Shown one piece after another: positions 12,340 to 22,589 of a stretch of DNA of 64,000 bases. Below the pieces are notes generated by a model, which was not told the origin of the DNA, did not search any database, and saw nothing but the letters and a program-made list of their open reading frames with translations. The position numbers and the translations under genes were made by a program. Within the stretch, counting starts at the first letter, position 1. Every line of letters begins with the position of its first letter. The DNA is from Acestrorhynchus altus (taxonomy: Eukaryota > Chordata > Actinopteri > Characiformes > Acestrorhynchidae). Location of the stretch: assembly GCA_034509495.1 (NCBI GenBank), contig CM067521.1:15932491-15996490 (forward strand), given 5' to 3'.

Positions 12340-12570
12340 CAGATTCTTAAATGGTTCTTGCCACAGATGCATATTTGTTTTGTTAAGACAATGGTACTGT
12401 AAAGAACCATGACAACTCATGAACCATCTGAATGCTTATGTGGGTCTTTGCCTGGTTAAATGGTTCTTTACATTGGTGGAAAAATGGCAAACATGCTAAC
12501 CACCAAGCCACCGTGCCACCCAAAAAAAGAACCTTTTTGCAGTGTAGGAATACCTTCAGCATTATTATTT
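12340..12570. repeat. decayed MITE-like repeat built on GGTTCTT/AAGAACC motifs
   Basis: Repeated and inverted AAATGGTTCTT, TAAAGAACCAT, AAATGGTTCTTTACATTGG and AAAAAAGAACCTTTTTGCAG, typical of short non-autonomous fish DNA transposons. GCTAACCACCAAGCCACCGT near 12496 looks like an intruding L2-linked fragment. Borders not resolved. Confidence 0.45.
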
Positions 12571-12699
12571 TTATTATTTATATTATTAGTCCTTTTATAT
12601 ATAATTAGTTCTATTTATATATTAGTTCTTCACATGTTGAAAAGTTCTTTAGGAAACTATAATAGTTGTTCTTAATACCACTCCAAAGAACCTATTATG

Positions 12700-14180
12700 A
12701 CACCTTTATTTGTAAGAATGCAGGCTGCTGCAGGCACCAATAAGGTTGTTAATGAAGCAGTAAACCCTCTGTGTACAGCTGTACAGCTTTCATCATCATG
12801 TCAAATCTGTTACGGTACTGAGCTGCTCTCCATATGGTTTGATGAAGCTATTAATGGAGTTACGTCGATAACATTGCCTGTGAAAGCGGACACCCAAACC
12901 CGGTCTCCAGCTGTGACTAAATGAAGAAGGAAATCCCAGAGTTGCCCCAAAAGTCAGTGCTTCTTTCATTGATCCTATCAGAAGCAGCAGACACCCGGCC
13001 TTAGTCAATACTGTAACAAATGGGGATTAAAGATGCATTATGTGCAATTTCATGGGTGGGTTCCTCTCGCCCTCTGGCTGTGGGTTTCTCAAACAGTGTC
13101 GTCAGCCTCATGGCACCATATAATTCCTCATTCATACCCTCACTCTTGCTGCCTGTGAGCTATTTCATTCCCACCACTGAAAGGAGAACCTTAAAGATGT
13201 GGGGCTGGTTTTGCAGAAACAAATCACTCCTAGTCTTGGACTAAAGTGAAATGGCAGTGGAGATTCACCATCAGAAATCCTATTACCCCAGGCTTAGGCT
13301 TAATCTGGTGCTCTGAAGCAGTTCCAGGGTGTTAAAACTGCTCTCAAAGGTACAGTAAATATTTCCGTGCCATTCCCAAATACTGTACAGAGGCACTGGA
13401 GACTTTATTGCATAATACACTTTTAAAATGCAAGGTGCCAATAATTGTTCTTTATGGAAGCAAAAGTGGTCCTTCTGTAGAATAGTCAAATAGCCATTAT
13501 TAGAGCTTTTATTTAAAGAGTGTAGGTTAAATTTTCAAATGAATACTGCAATACTTTGTACTTATTACAAGCAATGTCATCTGTGCATTCTGACAGAATC
13601 AGACAAATGGCTATGTTTTTTTCATGGTAAGTATGTTTCATTTATGAGTTATGTTTAAAAATCAGAATTCACTCCTGTATTATTTGAATCTCCCACTTGG
13701 TGGCTGTTATACAGCACACATTTAATACAATCAAAAACTCACAATTAGAGCTAGCCAGTCTAAAGTACAGCATCTAAACATGGTGGAGGTAGTTTACATA
13801 CGTTCAAAACAGCACTTTCAGAATGTCAAAGAAGAGTGAAGTGTCTGTAATTTTGAACTATTTTACAGTGAAAAATCTTAGGTTCTCAAGCTCTGGAAAT
13901 GAGTTTGAAAGGTTTAATTCCAGACATTTGACTATTTTCTGCTATTTTGCAGAAAATCATATTCATGTAGAAAAAACACTCCCACCATGTCTTTATATTT
14001 TAATCATGGATATATTCCTTGTAAACAGGGGGAGAATCATCCTCCTTTCTGGTTTAAAACCAATGCTAAACGCTGAGTTCAAAAGTGAGAGGAGGCTAAT
14101 GCACACATGCTTTAGAAAACCTACGCTAATGTATACACTGCATTACATGGACTTGCCAATCAACAAATAACTGCTAAATC
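12700..14180. other. no gene recognised
   Basis: The part 12720-13070 is non-repetitive and mixed in composition and could be conserved non-coding DNA. The open frame at 13823-14170 has no recognisable domain. Confidence 0.3.
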
Positions 14181-14190
14181 CCCCCCATCA

Positions 14191-14192
<2 letters not shown>

Positions 14193-14254
<62 letters not shown>
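14193..14254. repeat. (CA)n microsatellite
   Basis: About 31 CA dinucleotides, preceded by a C-run. Confidence 0.97.
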
Positions 14255-14256
<2 letters not shown>

Positions 14257-14544
14257 TACACTCAAAAGTGATTATCCCTACAATGTTTTAAAGACCTGAT
14301 GTTATACGGTATGATATTAACCCTTTCAAACCCTCTCATTGCTCCAGCTTCAGCAACCTACAACTTTGCAGGATCTACAGCCTCTGCTGCAACATTTGTA
14401 GGAAAATGTACCACATGATAACTTACGGAACCTGTATGCCTCCATGCACAACTGTATCTAATCATGTATCCAATCTAGAGGTGTCCCAACAGGGCCTCCT
14501 TTGAATTGTACAATTATCCCCAATATACTTTCACTCTGAAGTAA

Positions 14545-14640
14545 TAAGATAAGATAATCCTTTATTAGTCCAGCAGTGGGGACATTCATAATGTTACAGC
14601 AGCAAAGGGAAAGGAAGGCACTCAGTACCTAGTATATACA
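14545..14640 (-). mobile_element. Rex/L2-type LINE 3' terminus fragment
   Basis: AAGATAAGATAATCCTTTAT, TAGTCCAGCAGTGGGGACAT and AATGTTACAGCAGCAAAGGG match the 3'-terminal region that also precedes the coding fragment at 43385. The ATAAGAT repeat at the left is the 3' tail read backwards. Confidence 0.65.
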
Positions 14641-14736
14641 CATAATCACAGATTATGTGTATATACATTACATTCACACACAGAATGTTTCATTAAATTC
14701 CATCAACAACTTGGTGCACTGTTTTTTGCAATGGGT

Positions 14737-14979
14737 GTATTCAGTACCTAATATGAATTCCTCAGTATTCACTATGAATTATTCAGTGCCTAATAAGAAT
14801 TATTCAGTACCTAATATGAATTATTCAGTAACTACTATGAAATATTCAGAATCCACTATGGATTATCAACTAACTACTAGAAATTATTTAGTATCCACTA
14901 TAAATTATGTTATCTACAATGACATTCAGTATCCACTATTAATTATTCAGTAACTAATAAGAATTATTGAGTATCAATT
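14737..14979. repeat. degenerate 21-bp minisatellite
   Basis: TCAG anchors recur at 14741, 14762, 14783, 14804, 14825 and 14846 (exact 21-base steps), then with small slips to 14926, 14947 and 14968: about 11 units of the type ATTCAGTACCTAATATGAATT. The long open frame across it is a by-product of the 21-base period. Confidence 0.9.
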
Positions 14980-15336
14980 TCTCAGCATAAGTTGGCCGTG
15001 GTTCTTCCCAAATCTGCATGCTTGGTTCCCTTCACAGCTATTCACCAGTTCTGATCCGGTCTGTTCCACTACAACGTTTAACTGCAGAACTGATGTGTGT
15101 GGCTGTTCACACCTTAACCCTTCATTTCTACAGAGATTGTGTCATCATAGGAATTCCCCTTTAACCGAGAGAGAGCAGGTGGGGGGGGGGTTCGATAGAA
15201 TTTTAAACCCACAATTAAAGCTTATAAGCTGCCATTCATACAGTATTCAAATTCAGTGTGTTTCCATATGATTATCATGGCCATTGACATAAAGTAAGAG
15301 CGGTCAGAGGGAGCTGATCTGACCTAAAGCTGCAGT

Positions 15337-15399
15337 ATGTGTTTCAGTGTGTTTAGAGCACATGTCAGCAGAAAGCATAACTGGCTTCCTCATCCTTCT

Positions 15400-15447
<48 letters not shown>

Positions 15448-15544
15448 GTCCCCTCAGTGTTGTTGCTGCATCCCCCATTCCTTATTTCTCTCTCTCTCTC
15501 TCACACACACACACCCCTGTCTCCTCACTGCACCCCCCATTCCT

Positions 15545-15612
<68 letters not shown>

Positions 15613-15630
15613 TTCAGAAAAACACAGGAG
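15337..15630. repeat. CA/CT microsatellite cluster upstream of asic1
   Basis: (CA)n at 15401-15445, short CT and CA runs at 15488-15513, (CT)n at 15549-15594 and (CA)n at 15594-15612. TCATTCCTT-type spacers (CCCCCATTCCTTATTTCTCT) occur twice, suggesting local duplication. Open frames through this block are pure microsatellite translations. Confidence 0.93.
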
Positions 15631-15639
15631 ACTCTGAGT

Positions 15640-16394
15640 CTATGGGGCTCCCTCAGAGAGAGAGAGAGTCCTGTATCTGTACTGACGCTCCGTCGCAGCC
15701 TTTTGTTTAAGGACGCCCCAGCTCGCCGGGGAGCTTCAGAGGAGCTTCAGAGGAGCGGGGAGGGTGAAGGGGAGCCTGTTACGGAGAGCCGAGAGGAGAG
15801 GAGCTAAGCCGGAGCGTCCAGATGTGTCGACACTGGACGTGTGCGAACGAAACGTCTCTGTGCTCAAAAAGCGTGTTTTGTGCCGCGTCGCCTGGACTGC
15901 AGGGATGTGAACACACCGAGCCGCTCCTCTGGTGATGCCTCACTCTCCCACTCTTTCCTCGCGGCAGTTAGTTGTGAATTAGTTGTGAAGGCGATGGCCG
16001 AGGCGATGCATTGATGCCCCGTGTTTGAGGAGCAGCGTGCGGGAGAAATCCTCGGGTTAAGTCGAGTTAATTTTGTTTACGTTTAATTCCCAAGGTGCTG
16101 CGCGGGCGCCTGTCTTCTCTGTTTACCTCGTGTTTACCCGTTTATTTGTTTATCGCTATGATTTAACGAGCTGTGCGTTGTTATTACCAACTACTAGGAG
16201 ATTACTACACAAAAACAAGCCGATTTATGTGAAATCACCGTCATCGTGAAAGCTGTGGCAGAGCCGGGACTTGTATACCGGAAAGCGAGTAGCGCGTGGA
16301 CCCCGAAAGGGCGGGACCCTCACCTGCCCTCCCAACTAACACTCCAGTCACTCCGGTTCTCTTTAATTTATTCCGAACTTCAAGGCTCGCCGTC
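15640..16394 (+). promoter_or_regulatory. CpG-rich 5' flank / presumptive 5'UTR and promoter of asic1
   Basis: Base composition changes sharply from AT-rich DNA and microsatellites to GC- and CpG-rich sequence that continues into exon 1. GC-box-like runs such as GGGGAGGGTGAAGGGG lie near 15760-15775. No clear TATA box was seen, which fits a CpG-island promoter. Several upstream ATGs occur (for example near 15990-16015), so if transcription starts far upstream the leader would carry short upstream reading frames. The start site cannot be placed from sequence alone. Confidence 0.5.
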
Positions 16395-16759
16395 ATGGAT
16401 CTGAAAGCCGAGTCCGACGACACCCTGGACTGTGAGCGACCGGCACCCATCGAAGTTTTCGCCAGCAGGTCCACGCTGCACGGCATCGCGCACATGTTCA
16501 CCTACGAGCGCGTCTGCGTCAAGCGCTGCCTGTGGATCGTCTTCTTCATCGGCTCCTTCTCCTTCCTCGTGCTGGTGTGCGTGGACCGTGTGCAGTTCTA
16601 CCTGCAGTACCCGCACGTCACCAAGCTGGACGAGGTCACGGCACCCATGATGACGTTCCCTGCTATCACCTTCTGCAACCTCAACGCCTTCCGCTTCAGC
16701 AGAGTCACGCGCAACGACCTGTACCACGCCGGAGAGCTGCTCGCCCTGCTCAACGGCAG
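16395..16759 (+). CDS. asic1: asic1 coding exon 1 (N-terminus, TM1, start of extracellular domain)
   Basis: Encodes residues 1-121 plus two bases of codon 122 of an acid-sensing ion channel (ENaC/degenerin family), a plasma-membrane cation channel that forms trimers. Visible: the gating His-Gly motif (TLHG, residues 27-30), TM1 at about 45-66 (begins LWIVFFIGSF), HVTKLDEV at 74-81, FPAITFCNLN at 88-97 with the first extracellular Cys (C94), and NDLYHAGELLALLN at 107-120. The overall match is to ASIC1 rather than ASIC2 or ASIC4. The start is the first in-frame ATG (G at -3, G at +4), and an in-frame TAG lies 105 bases upstream at 16290. Frames reaching back to 16296 begin at GTG and are not starts. 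The exon ends ...GGCAG with donor GTCAGT, and AG plus the A of exon 2 restores Arg122. GC-rich and CpG-rich unlike its flanks. Which teleost asic1 paralogue it is cannot be decided. Confidence 0.9.
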
Positions 16760-17224
16760 GTCAGTTCTGATGAATGGGCATAATGGTGGACATGCTTTCA
16801 GGTGACCAAAGGAAGGAAAGCTGCCCAAATCTGCATGACAAAGTTCCTCATCACATTTACAAGCAAGTGGCAATTTAGATTTTCTCACCACAAATGGTGT
16901 TTAAAGGCCGTCCACCCGGTCAGGGTGGTGATGCGTCCTTCGGCGTGTGACACGAATGGAAACTTCAATATAAAATAAAGCTTATTTTGTTTACCATCCA
17001 TCCGTACCATGAAAGCGATTCGCCTCCCTGCCTCAATCTCTCCGTCATGAACAGATTGAAAACAAACATGGTTATAAAAGCCGAAATGTGCCATAAACCT
17101 ATTCCAAATCGCCAGTGTACACATAACCATTTGGCGAGCATTCGTTTTCTGTCTGGGAGCTTTTAGAGACATCTTAAGGTGTCAGCGAGTGTGAGCAATT
17201 TTCACTGTCGTTTTTCTTTTTGGT

Positions 17225-17965
17225 TACATTTAAACCATGTGGTTATATATCATTAGTGTCGTTAGTGATAACATTATTAAAACAGCATTATAATAGTGTT
17301 ATAACAGCATAGTTACATTGTTATTACAGTGTTAGTACAGCTGTTATAACATTGTTATTGCAGCATTAGTACAGTGTTATTACACTCACATACAGTATTT
17401 AAACAGGATTTTAAGTTTTTTTTTAAAGCTTAATTAGGGTTTTAAGAGTATTATTACAGCACTGTTATAACAACACACTACTGACATTACAGCGTTATAC
17501 TATATAGCCCTTGCTGCATAATTACATTGTTATTACATTGCTACAACAGTGTTAATATATTATTGTCTTAAAACAGCAATGTAATTCAATATTACAATGT
17601 TATAACATAATTATTGCAGTATTATTACAGTGTAATAACAGTGTTATAACAGCATTTTTTATAGCATTGGAAACTGACATTGTGCAGTGATAGGCTATAG
17701 CATTATTACATTGTTAAAATAGTTCTGTTTTTAATACACTGCTTTTGCCTTTATAATACAGTTTTATTACTGTGTTGTTGCAGTACAGTGTTGTATTACG
17801 GCATACGTACGCTGTTATTACATTGTTATTACGTAATGTTATTACATTATTACTGCATTACAAGCTGCATTATTACAATGCAATAGTGTTATATCTTTAA
17901 TACAGTGTTTTGATGCAGGGTTAAAACAGCATTATAGTACAGCATTATTATAGTGTTGTAGGACA
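17225..17965. repeat. AT-rich degenerate tandem repeat, GTTATTACAGTGTTATAACAG-like
   Basis: Dozens of short overlapping motifs such as TTATTACA, GTTATAACAG, CATTGTTA and ACAGTGTTA recur through about 740 bases, many of them self-complementary. No fixed period is obvious by eye. Confidence 0.75.
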
Positions 17966-18829
17966 ATGTTACAGCTGTATATTAAGATGCTATGGTTCAG
18001 GCTGTGCTCAACATTACATATTCAAATGTTACTTTAAACGTAAATGATGTGCACAGCACAGCTTTGACAATAGACAGGTTTTACATGTCACACTTGTTAG
18101 AAAGACAATTTGAATATCAGGGAAAACATTTAAGTAAAGTTAAAAAAGTAAAGACAATATGTATGTTTCCATCCAGATGTTTTAACAAATTAAACCTAAA
18201 AGTTTAGTACTTATAGCAATTATACAAAGAGACAGTTCTACACCAGATAGTACAGTCTAATGAATTATATAAAACAATTTAAGTCATTTCAGAGCATTTA
18301 TTTAGACTCATTCATGATCACATTCTGTGTTAAGACCAATTTTGTTCAAGGCTGAACTAGCCGGAGAGTAGACTTTGCTGCTGAAAATGGTCAGTAAATG
18401 GCACATAAGCTTTTTTTTATCTGCTGTTTTCTGTTGCCTGTTTTAATGTCAAGACATTTTCAGGGAAGCGGCACAACAGCAGACAATACAGAAGAGCAGC
18501 ACAGCCCAAGTGTGAAATCTAATTAACTTACTGGCTATCCTAGAAGGTGTGCATCAGATCATACAGTTTGGTGCACTGCATTTTAATTTCAGATATTCTT
18601 GGTTAAGCATGACCACCATTGTATGGAACATGAGTGCTTCAGCTATACCTGTTCTGCCCTGCCTTAAAATACACACATGATCAAAAAATAGTTGCACTCA
18701 GAATGAAGTGTCAGCAGAGAGATATGCAGAAGGAAGAAATAAATCATTAAACTTTTTGATTGATATGGATATTTATTGAGCTACACATACAGAAGTAGTG
18801 TCAGTATGGTATAGGTATACACAACATGC

Positions 18830-19075
18830 CAGACATCTCGGATTAGGGTTGTAGATGTTTCTAAATGTGTCCTGTAATCATTCCATCCCATGCAGCTTGA
18901 ATATACACACTCAGTTCCTGCAGATTGTGTGTTAGGAGTGGAGGGTTGATAGCTGTTGATGTGACTGGCCATGGCATAGTATCTGTATCATCAAGGCCAG
19001 CTCTTGAGATGGCAGCAGTATGTGGCTGAATGTATGAAATTTCATCCCACACCATGACAGGCCTGGATGCATGCA
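18830..19075 (-). pseudogene. Tc1-like transposase C-terminal relic
   Basis: The minus strand reads HTAAISRAGLDDTDTMPWPV, then NLQELSVYIQAAWDGMI, matching the Tc1 order H.A...(W)....PWP..SPD then LQEL...IQ.AWD.I. The SPDL.P.E catalytic segment is damaged. It abuts a differently oriented Tc1 piece starting at about 19080. Confidence 0.75.
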
Positions 19076-19079
19076 TGAC

Positions 19080-19340
19080 ATCTACATATTTGGTAGCAGG
19101 TGAACAGTTAGTTCTTGAAGGACAAGAACAAGACTGTGATGGCTAGAAGAATGGGTCAGAACATCTCCATCTTCAGCAGGTCTTTGCAGTGGTCAGTACC
19201 TACCAAAAGTGCTTCAGGAAGGACAGCTAGTGAAATTTTGAGGGCACCTAAGGCTCACTGATTGTCATTCAGTTTCTACTTAACAAACTACAGGACTTAA
19301 AAGATCTGCTGTTGATGTTGGTCGTGGTTCCAGAAATCAC
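19080..19340 (+). pseudogene. Tc1-like element B, N-terminal transposase relic (internally deleted)
   Basis: GAACAGTTAGTTCTTGAAGG, ATGGCTAGAAGAATGGGTCA, GAACATCTCCATCTTCAGCA, AGTACCTACCAAAAGTGCTT and GGACTTAAAAGATCTGCTG follow the start of a known fish Tc1 transposase and then jump to its C-terminal region, so the middle is deleted. Stops are present. Confidence 0.65.
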
Positions 19341-19369
19341 AGAACACGTTTAGAGTCTTGTGTAGACTA

Positions 19370-19415
19370 TGCCTGTGGGGGGATGTCCACAAACTTTTGG
19401 CCATATAGTGTATAT
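19370..19415 (+). mobile_element. family A terminal fragment
   Basis: GATGTCCACAAACTTTTGGC followed by CATATAGTGTAT is the end signature of the family A element seen elsewhere in the window. Confidence 0.6.
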
Positions 19416-20549
19416 AGTCCTTTGTGAGTATTTCATGAATGATCTGACAGATACAAATGTCATGTTTGAAGGAAGTTCACTGTTGTAATAAGAGCCAGAA
19501 AGAGGCTGGATGCCTGGGAAGCATCCAGCCAAGAAGCATGGCATGTGGATTATTCATGAGTTTATTTAAACTGGTTTTGGCTCTTATTTTCTTACACACT
19601 CGGAGCTGAGAGTGTGAGTATGATGTGCCAAATCATCTCATGAGATCAGTCAAAGAGGAGCGGTGAGGCAAAGCGACATACACTGAGCTGGACCAGAAAC
19701 AGCTCTTAAGATTCATGATACTTGGGAATCAGAGCAGCCTCGCTTTGATATGAAAGTGAGCAGTGAGTTGTACAGTTTGTGCTGAGCGGAGTGCAACCGT
19801 GGTGACTGAAATGTCAGTGATAAGACCGGGCACAAATGGTTTGTTGCTTAGATTGAAAAGCGTTGCTAATGAGTCCTCATTGACTGTATTTAAAATAGAA
19901 CAGATGGTATATATAAACAGCATGGTCCAGTTGTCATGGTCCAGGCTGATGTTGACCACACTATTCAAGATAGATATGGATGTCTTGTATTTTGTACATG
20001 TCTACTTTTAAAAATAAGGTGCTGTTAACCTTTAGAACCCCGAGCCTTTTTGTGGGATGTGTTCATATTTTGACATACTTTCCTTCCCCAAAAAGGTATT
20101 TATAGGAGACAGTCACACATACCAAATATTGTTATTGTCAGGAGATCATAGGCCACTTAATCTATATCTGAGATGTAAATATTAAATGGAATTAAATAAA
20201 TGGATTTACCTTTTTTTGATTTTTTGATCTTTTTTGATTATAAGAATTATAAAACACTTTATGTGTCAGAAATTCTGGTGAAAATTGATCATCCAGAGTT
20301 TTTTTGAGCTGAAAATGTAAGAATGTTGATGAATAATTTGTAATGATTAGATTTTTTGATTAGAGGGATATTTATAACAATAATGTCTTGAAAATACATT
20401 ATAATGATAATTTAGGTACAATTATAATGGAGGTAGCATTAGCTTGATAGATAGCTAGTGTATCTAGCTGGTCCAAAGTGACACTACTGTTGGTTGTCAC
20501 TGTGCTTTGAATGTTGTGTGCATGGTTGGTTTAATTATTTGCATATGGT

Positions 20550-21378
20550 TCTTATTTCACAGGACAGATGGGTTTATAAGGATTTTATTTCACAGGACAG
20601 AGGAGTTTATAAGGGTTTTATATCACAGGACAGAGGAGTTTATAAGGGTTTTATATCACAGGACAGAGGAGTTTATAGGGGTTTTATATCACAGGACAGA
20701 GGAGTTTATAGGGGTTTTATATCACAGGACAGAGGAGTTTATAGGGGTTTTATATCACAGGACAGAGGAGTTTATAGGGGTTTTATATCACAGGACAGAG
20801 GAGTTTATAGGGGTTTTATATCACAGGACAGAGGAGTTTATAGGGGTTTTATATCACAGGACAGAGGAGTTTATAGGGGTTTTATATCACAGGACAGAGG
20901 AGTTTATAGGGGTTTTATATCACAGGACAGAGGAGTTTATAGGGGTTTTATATCACAGGACAGAGGAGTTTATAGGGGTTTTATATCACAGGACAGAGGA
21001 GTTTATAGGGGTTTTATATCACAGGACAGAGGAGTTTATAGGGGTTTTATATCACAGGACAGAGGAGTTTATAGGGGTTTTATATCACAGGACAGAGGAG
21101 TTTATAGGGGTTTTATATCACAGGACAGAGGAGTTTATAGGGGTTTTATATCACAGGACAGAGGAGTTTATAGGGGTTTTATATCACAGGACAGAGGAGT
21201 TTATAGGGGTTTTATATCACAGGACAGAGGAGTTTATAGGGGTTTTATATCACAGGACAGAGGAGTTTATAGGGGTTTTATATCACAGGACAGAGGAGTT
21301 TATAGGGGTTTTATATCACAGGACAGAGGAGTTTATAGGGGTCTTGTATCACAGGACAGATATGTTCATATTGAGAAT
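20550..21378. repeat. 33-bp minisatellite, 25 units
   Basis: CACAGGACAG recurs every 33 bases from 20558 to 21350 (24 equal steps, 25 units). The consensus is TTTTATATCACAGGACAG followed by AGGAGTTTATAGGGG. Central units are virtually identical; the first few and the last differ (for example TAAGGAT, GTCTTGTATC). Because 33 is a multiple of 3 and two frames lack stops, two overlapping long frames (20494-21387 and 20507-21550) appear, but they have no start context, homology or splice logic, so I do not call them genes. Confidence 0.98.
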
Positions 21379-21379
21379 A

Positions 21380-22370
21380 GCAGGTAGAGGTAGCAGCTCG
21401 CCTGCCTCTGCTTCTGCCTCTAAACCATCAAATGGAAATAATGGTCCCTTGGGTTCAGCACTCAGTTCCTTTGTACCCAGTTGTTCAACTGTCATTTTCT
21501 CGAATCATGCACATTCCCATAACTGCATGGACCTATTTTTTAGGAGATAACCCACTTGCATTAGAAAGGATAATGTCCAAAGAAAATAGGTAGGACAAAA
21601 CAGATATTTCCAAACCTGGAATTCAAAAATGCATTGAAACATACAGAAATAATGGGATCCCTAACAACCCCTGCAAGACCAAAACCAGCTCCCATCAGAT
21701 AAGCAGAACTTACAGCTTTCAGATAGAAGGAAAACCAAGCTCTACTCTTGCTTCAGACCTGAGAACATGCTTCCAATGTGTGAAGACAACTCAACACTGT
21801 GGGTCTAAAAAGATGTGGAGCTGATCAAGAATGGACTAGTCGATCGAGAGTTCAGACCTCGACATCTTTAAATGTGTTTTTGAGAGCACTTGGTGGTAAG
21901 AAGCAGAGCTCTAAGGCTTTTGTAGAAGTCAACAAATGTTCAGCATTGGACTTGAATGTGAGCCTCATGAACGACAAACGGATTAAGCAGAATTTTGACA
22001 AACCGTCAACCACGTCAGAATATTGACTTTTTTATCACCTATTTTATCAGTTTGACTTGTCCAATGACATATTCCTTGACATTGAGCAAGTGGAAGACAG
22101 GGTGCTCTCTGGTTCCCAAATATGAAAATGAGGGACACTGCAGCAAGGTAGAACTTTGAGCCACCTCATATTAAAATATTGCTATATCTTAGTTTACCAG
22201 AATATACAATTCACAAAACCCATGTATTGTTTCTTATATGAAACCTTTTGTTTACGGTGAACTTAGAGGCTACATTTATGTCATGTCACTGTCATGTTAC
22301 CTTGAGTTCTCTTAGAAGAATAAACTGTCCATATTGTCCTCTTTGTGACACCCAGAAACAGAAACACACA
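21380..22370. other. no gene recognised
   Basis: Short open frames (for example 21799-22026) lack recognisable domains. DQEWTSRS near 21818 faintly recalls a transposase relic but is not enough for a call. Confidence 0.3.
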
Positions 22371-22439
22371 GTTGTGAGCCGTGAGTCACACAGCTCCAGG
22401 GGCCTGAGTGGGTTTGATCACAGCTTTGGTCACTGTCTG

Positions 22440-22580
22440 TTTGTATATTCTCCCCGTGTCCGTGTGGGTTTACTCCAGGTACTCCGGTTTCCTTCATTCT
22501 AAATGGCCCCTAGGTGTGAATGTGTGTTTATGTGTGGGTGGCCCTATTTAGGACAAAGCTGATAAGATAATGTCCGACTG
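22440..22580 (+). mobile_element. L2-type LINE 3' fragment
   Basis: TTCTCCCCGTGTCCGTGTGG, TACTCCGGTTTCCTTCATTC, CCTAGGTGTGAATGTGTGTT and AGCTGATAAGATAATG follow the fish L2-like 3' end in order, with part of the segment deleted. Confidence 0.7.
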
Positions 22581-22589
22581 ACTGGCTTT

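Noticed and set aside
13823..14170. 115-codon open frame
   Set aside because: No domain, splice or conservation evidence; AT-rich chance frame ahead of a microsatellite.
15337..15807. Open frames rich in HTHTHT and SLSLSL
   Set aside because: Translations of CA and CT microsatellites; likewise the CVCVCV frames at 38474, 48039, 50758 and elsewhere.
16296..16394. In-frame extension of the asic1 reading frame upstream of the ATG
   Set aside because: It begins with GTG, not ATG, just after an in-frame TAG at 16290. Family proteins begin at the position corresponding to 16395.
16760..16805. Read-through of exon 1 past the donor (codons after Arg122)
   Set aside because: The sequence stops resembling ASIC exactly at the GTCAGT donor and hits a stop; exon 2 restores the family sequence.
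20550..21378. CRISPR-like array (regular 33-bp spacing)
   Set aside because: The units are contiguous with no unique spacers and the DNA is vertebrate; it is a minisatellite.
20494..21550. Two overlapping long open frames (297 and 347 codons) of 11-residue repeats such as GFISQDRGVYR
   Set aside because: They are the translation of the 33-bp minisatellite, whose length is a multiple of three. Two frames are open at once, the start contexts are random, and there is no splice or homology support.
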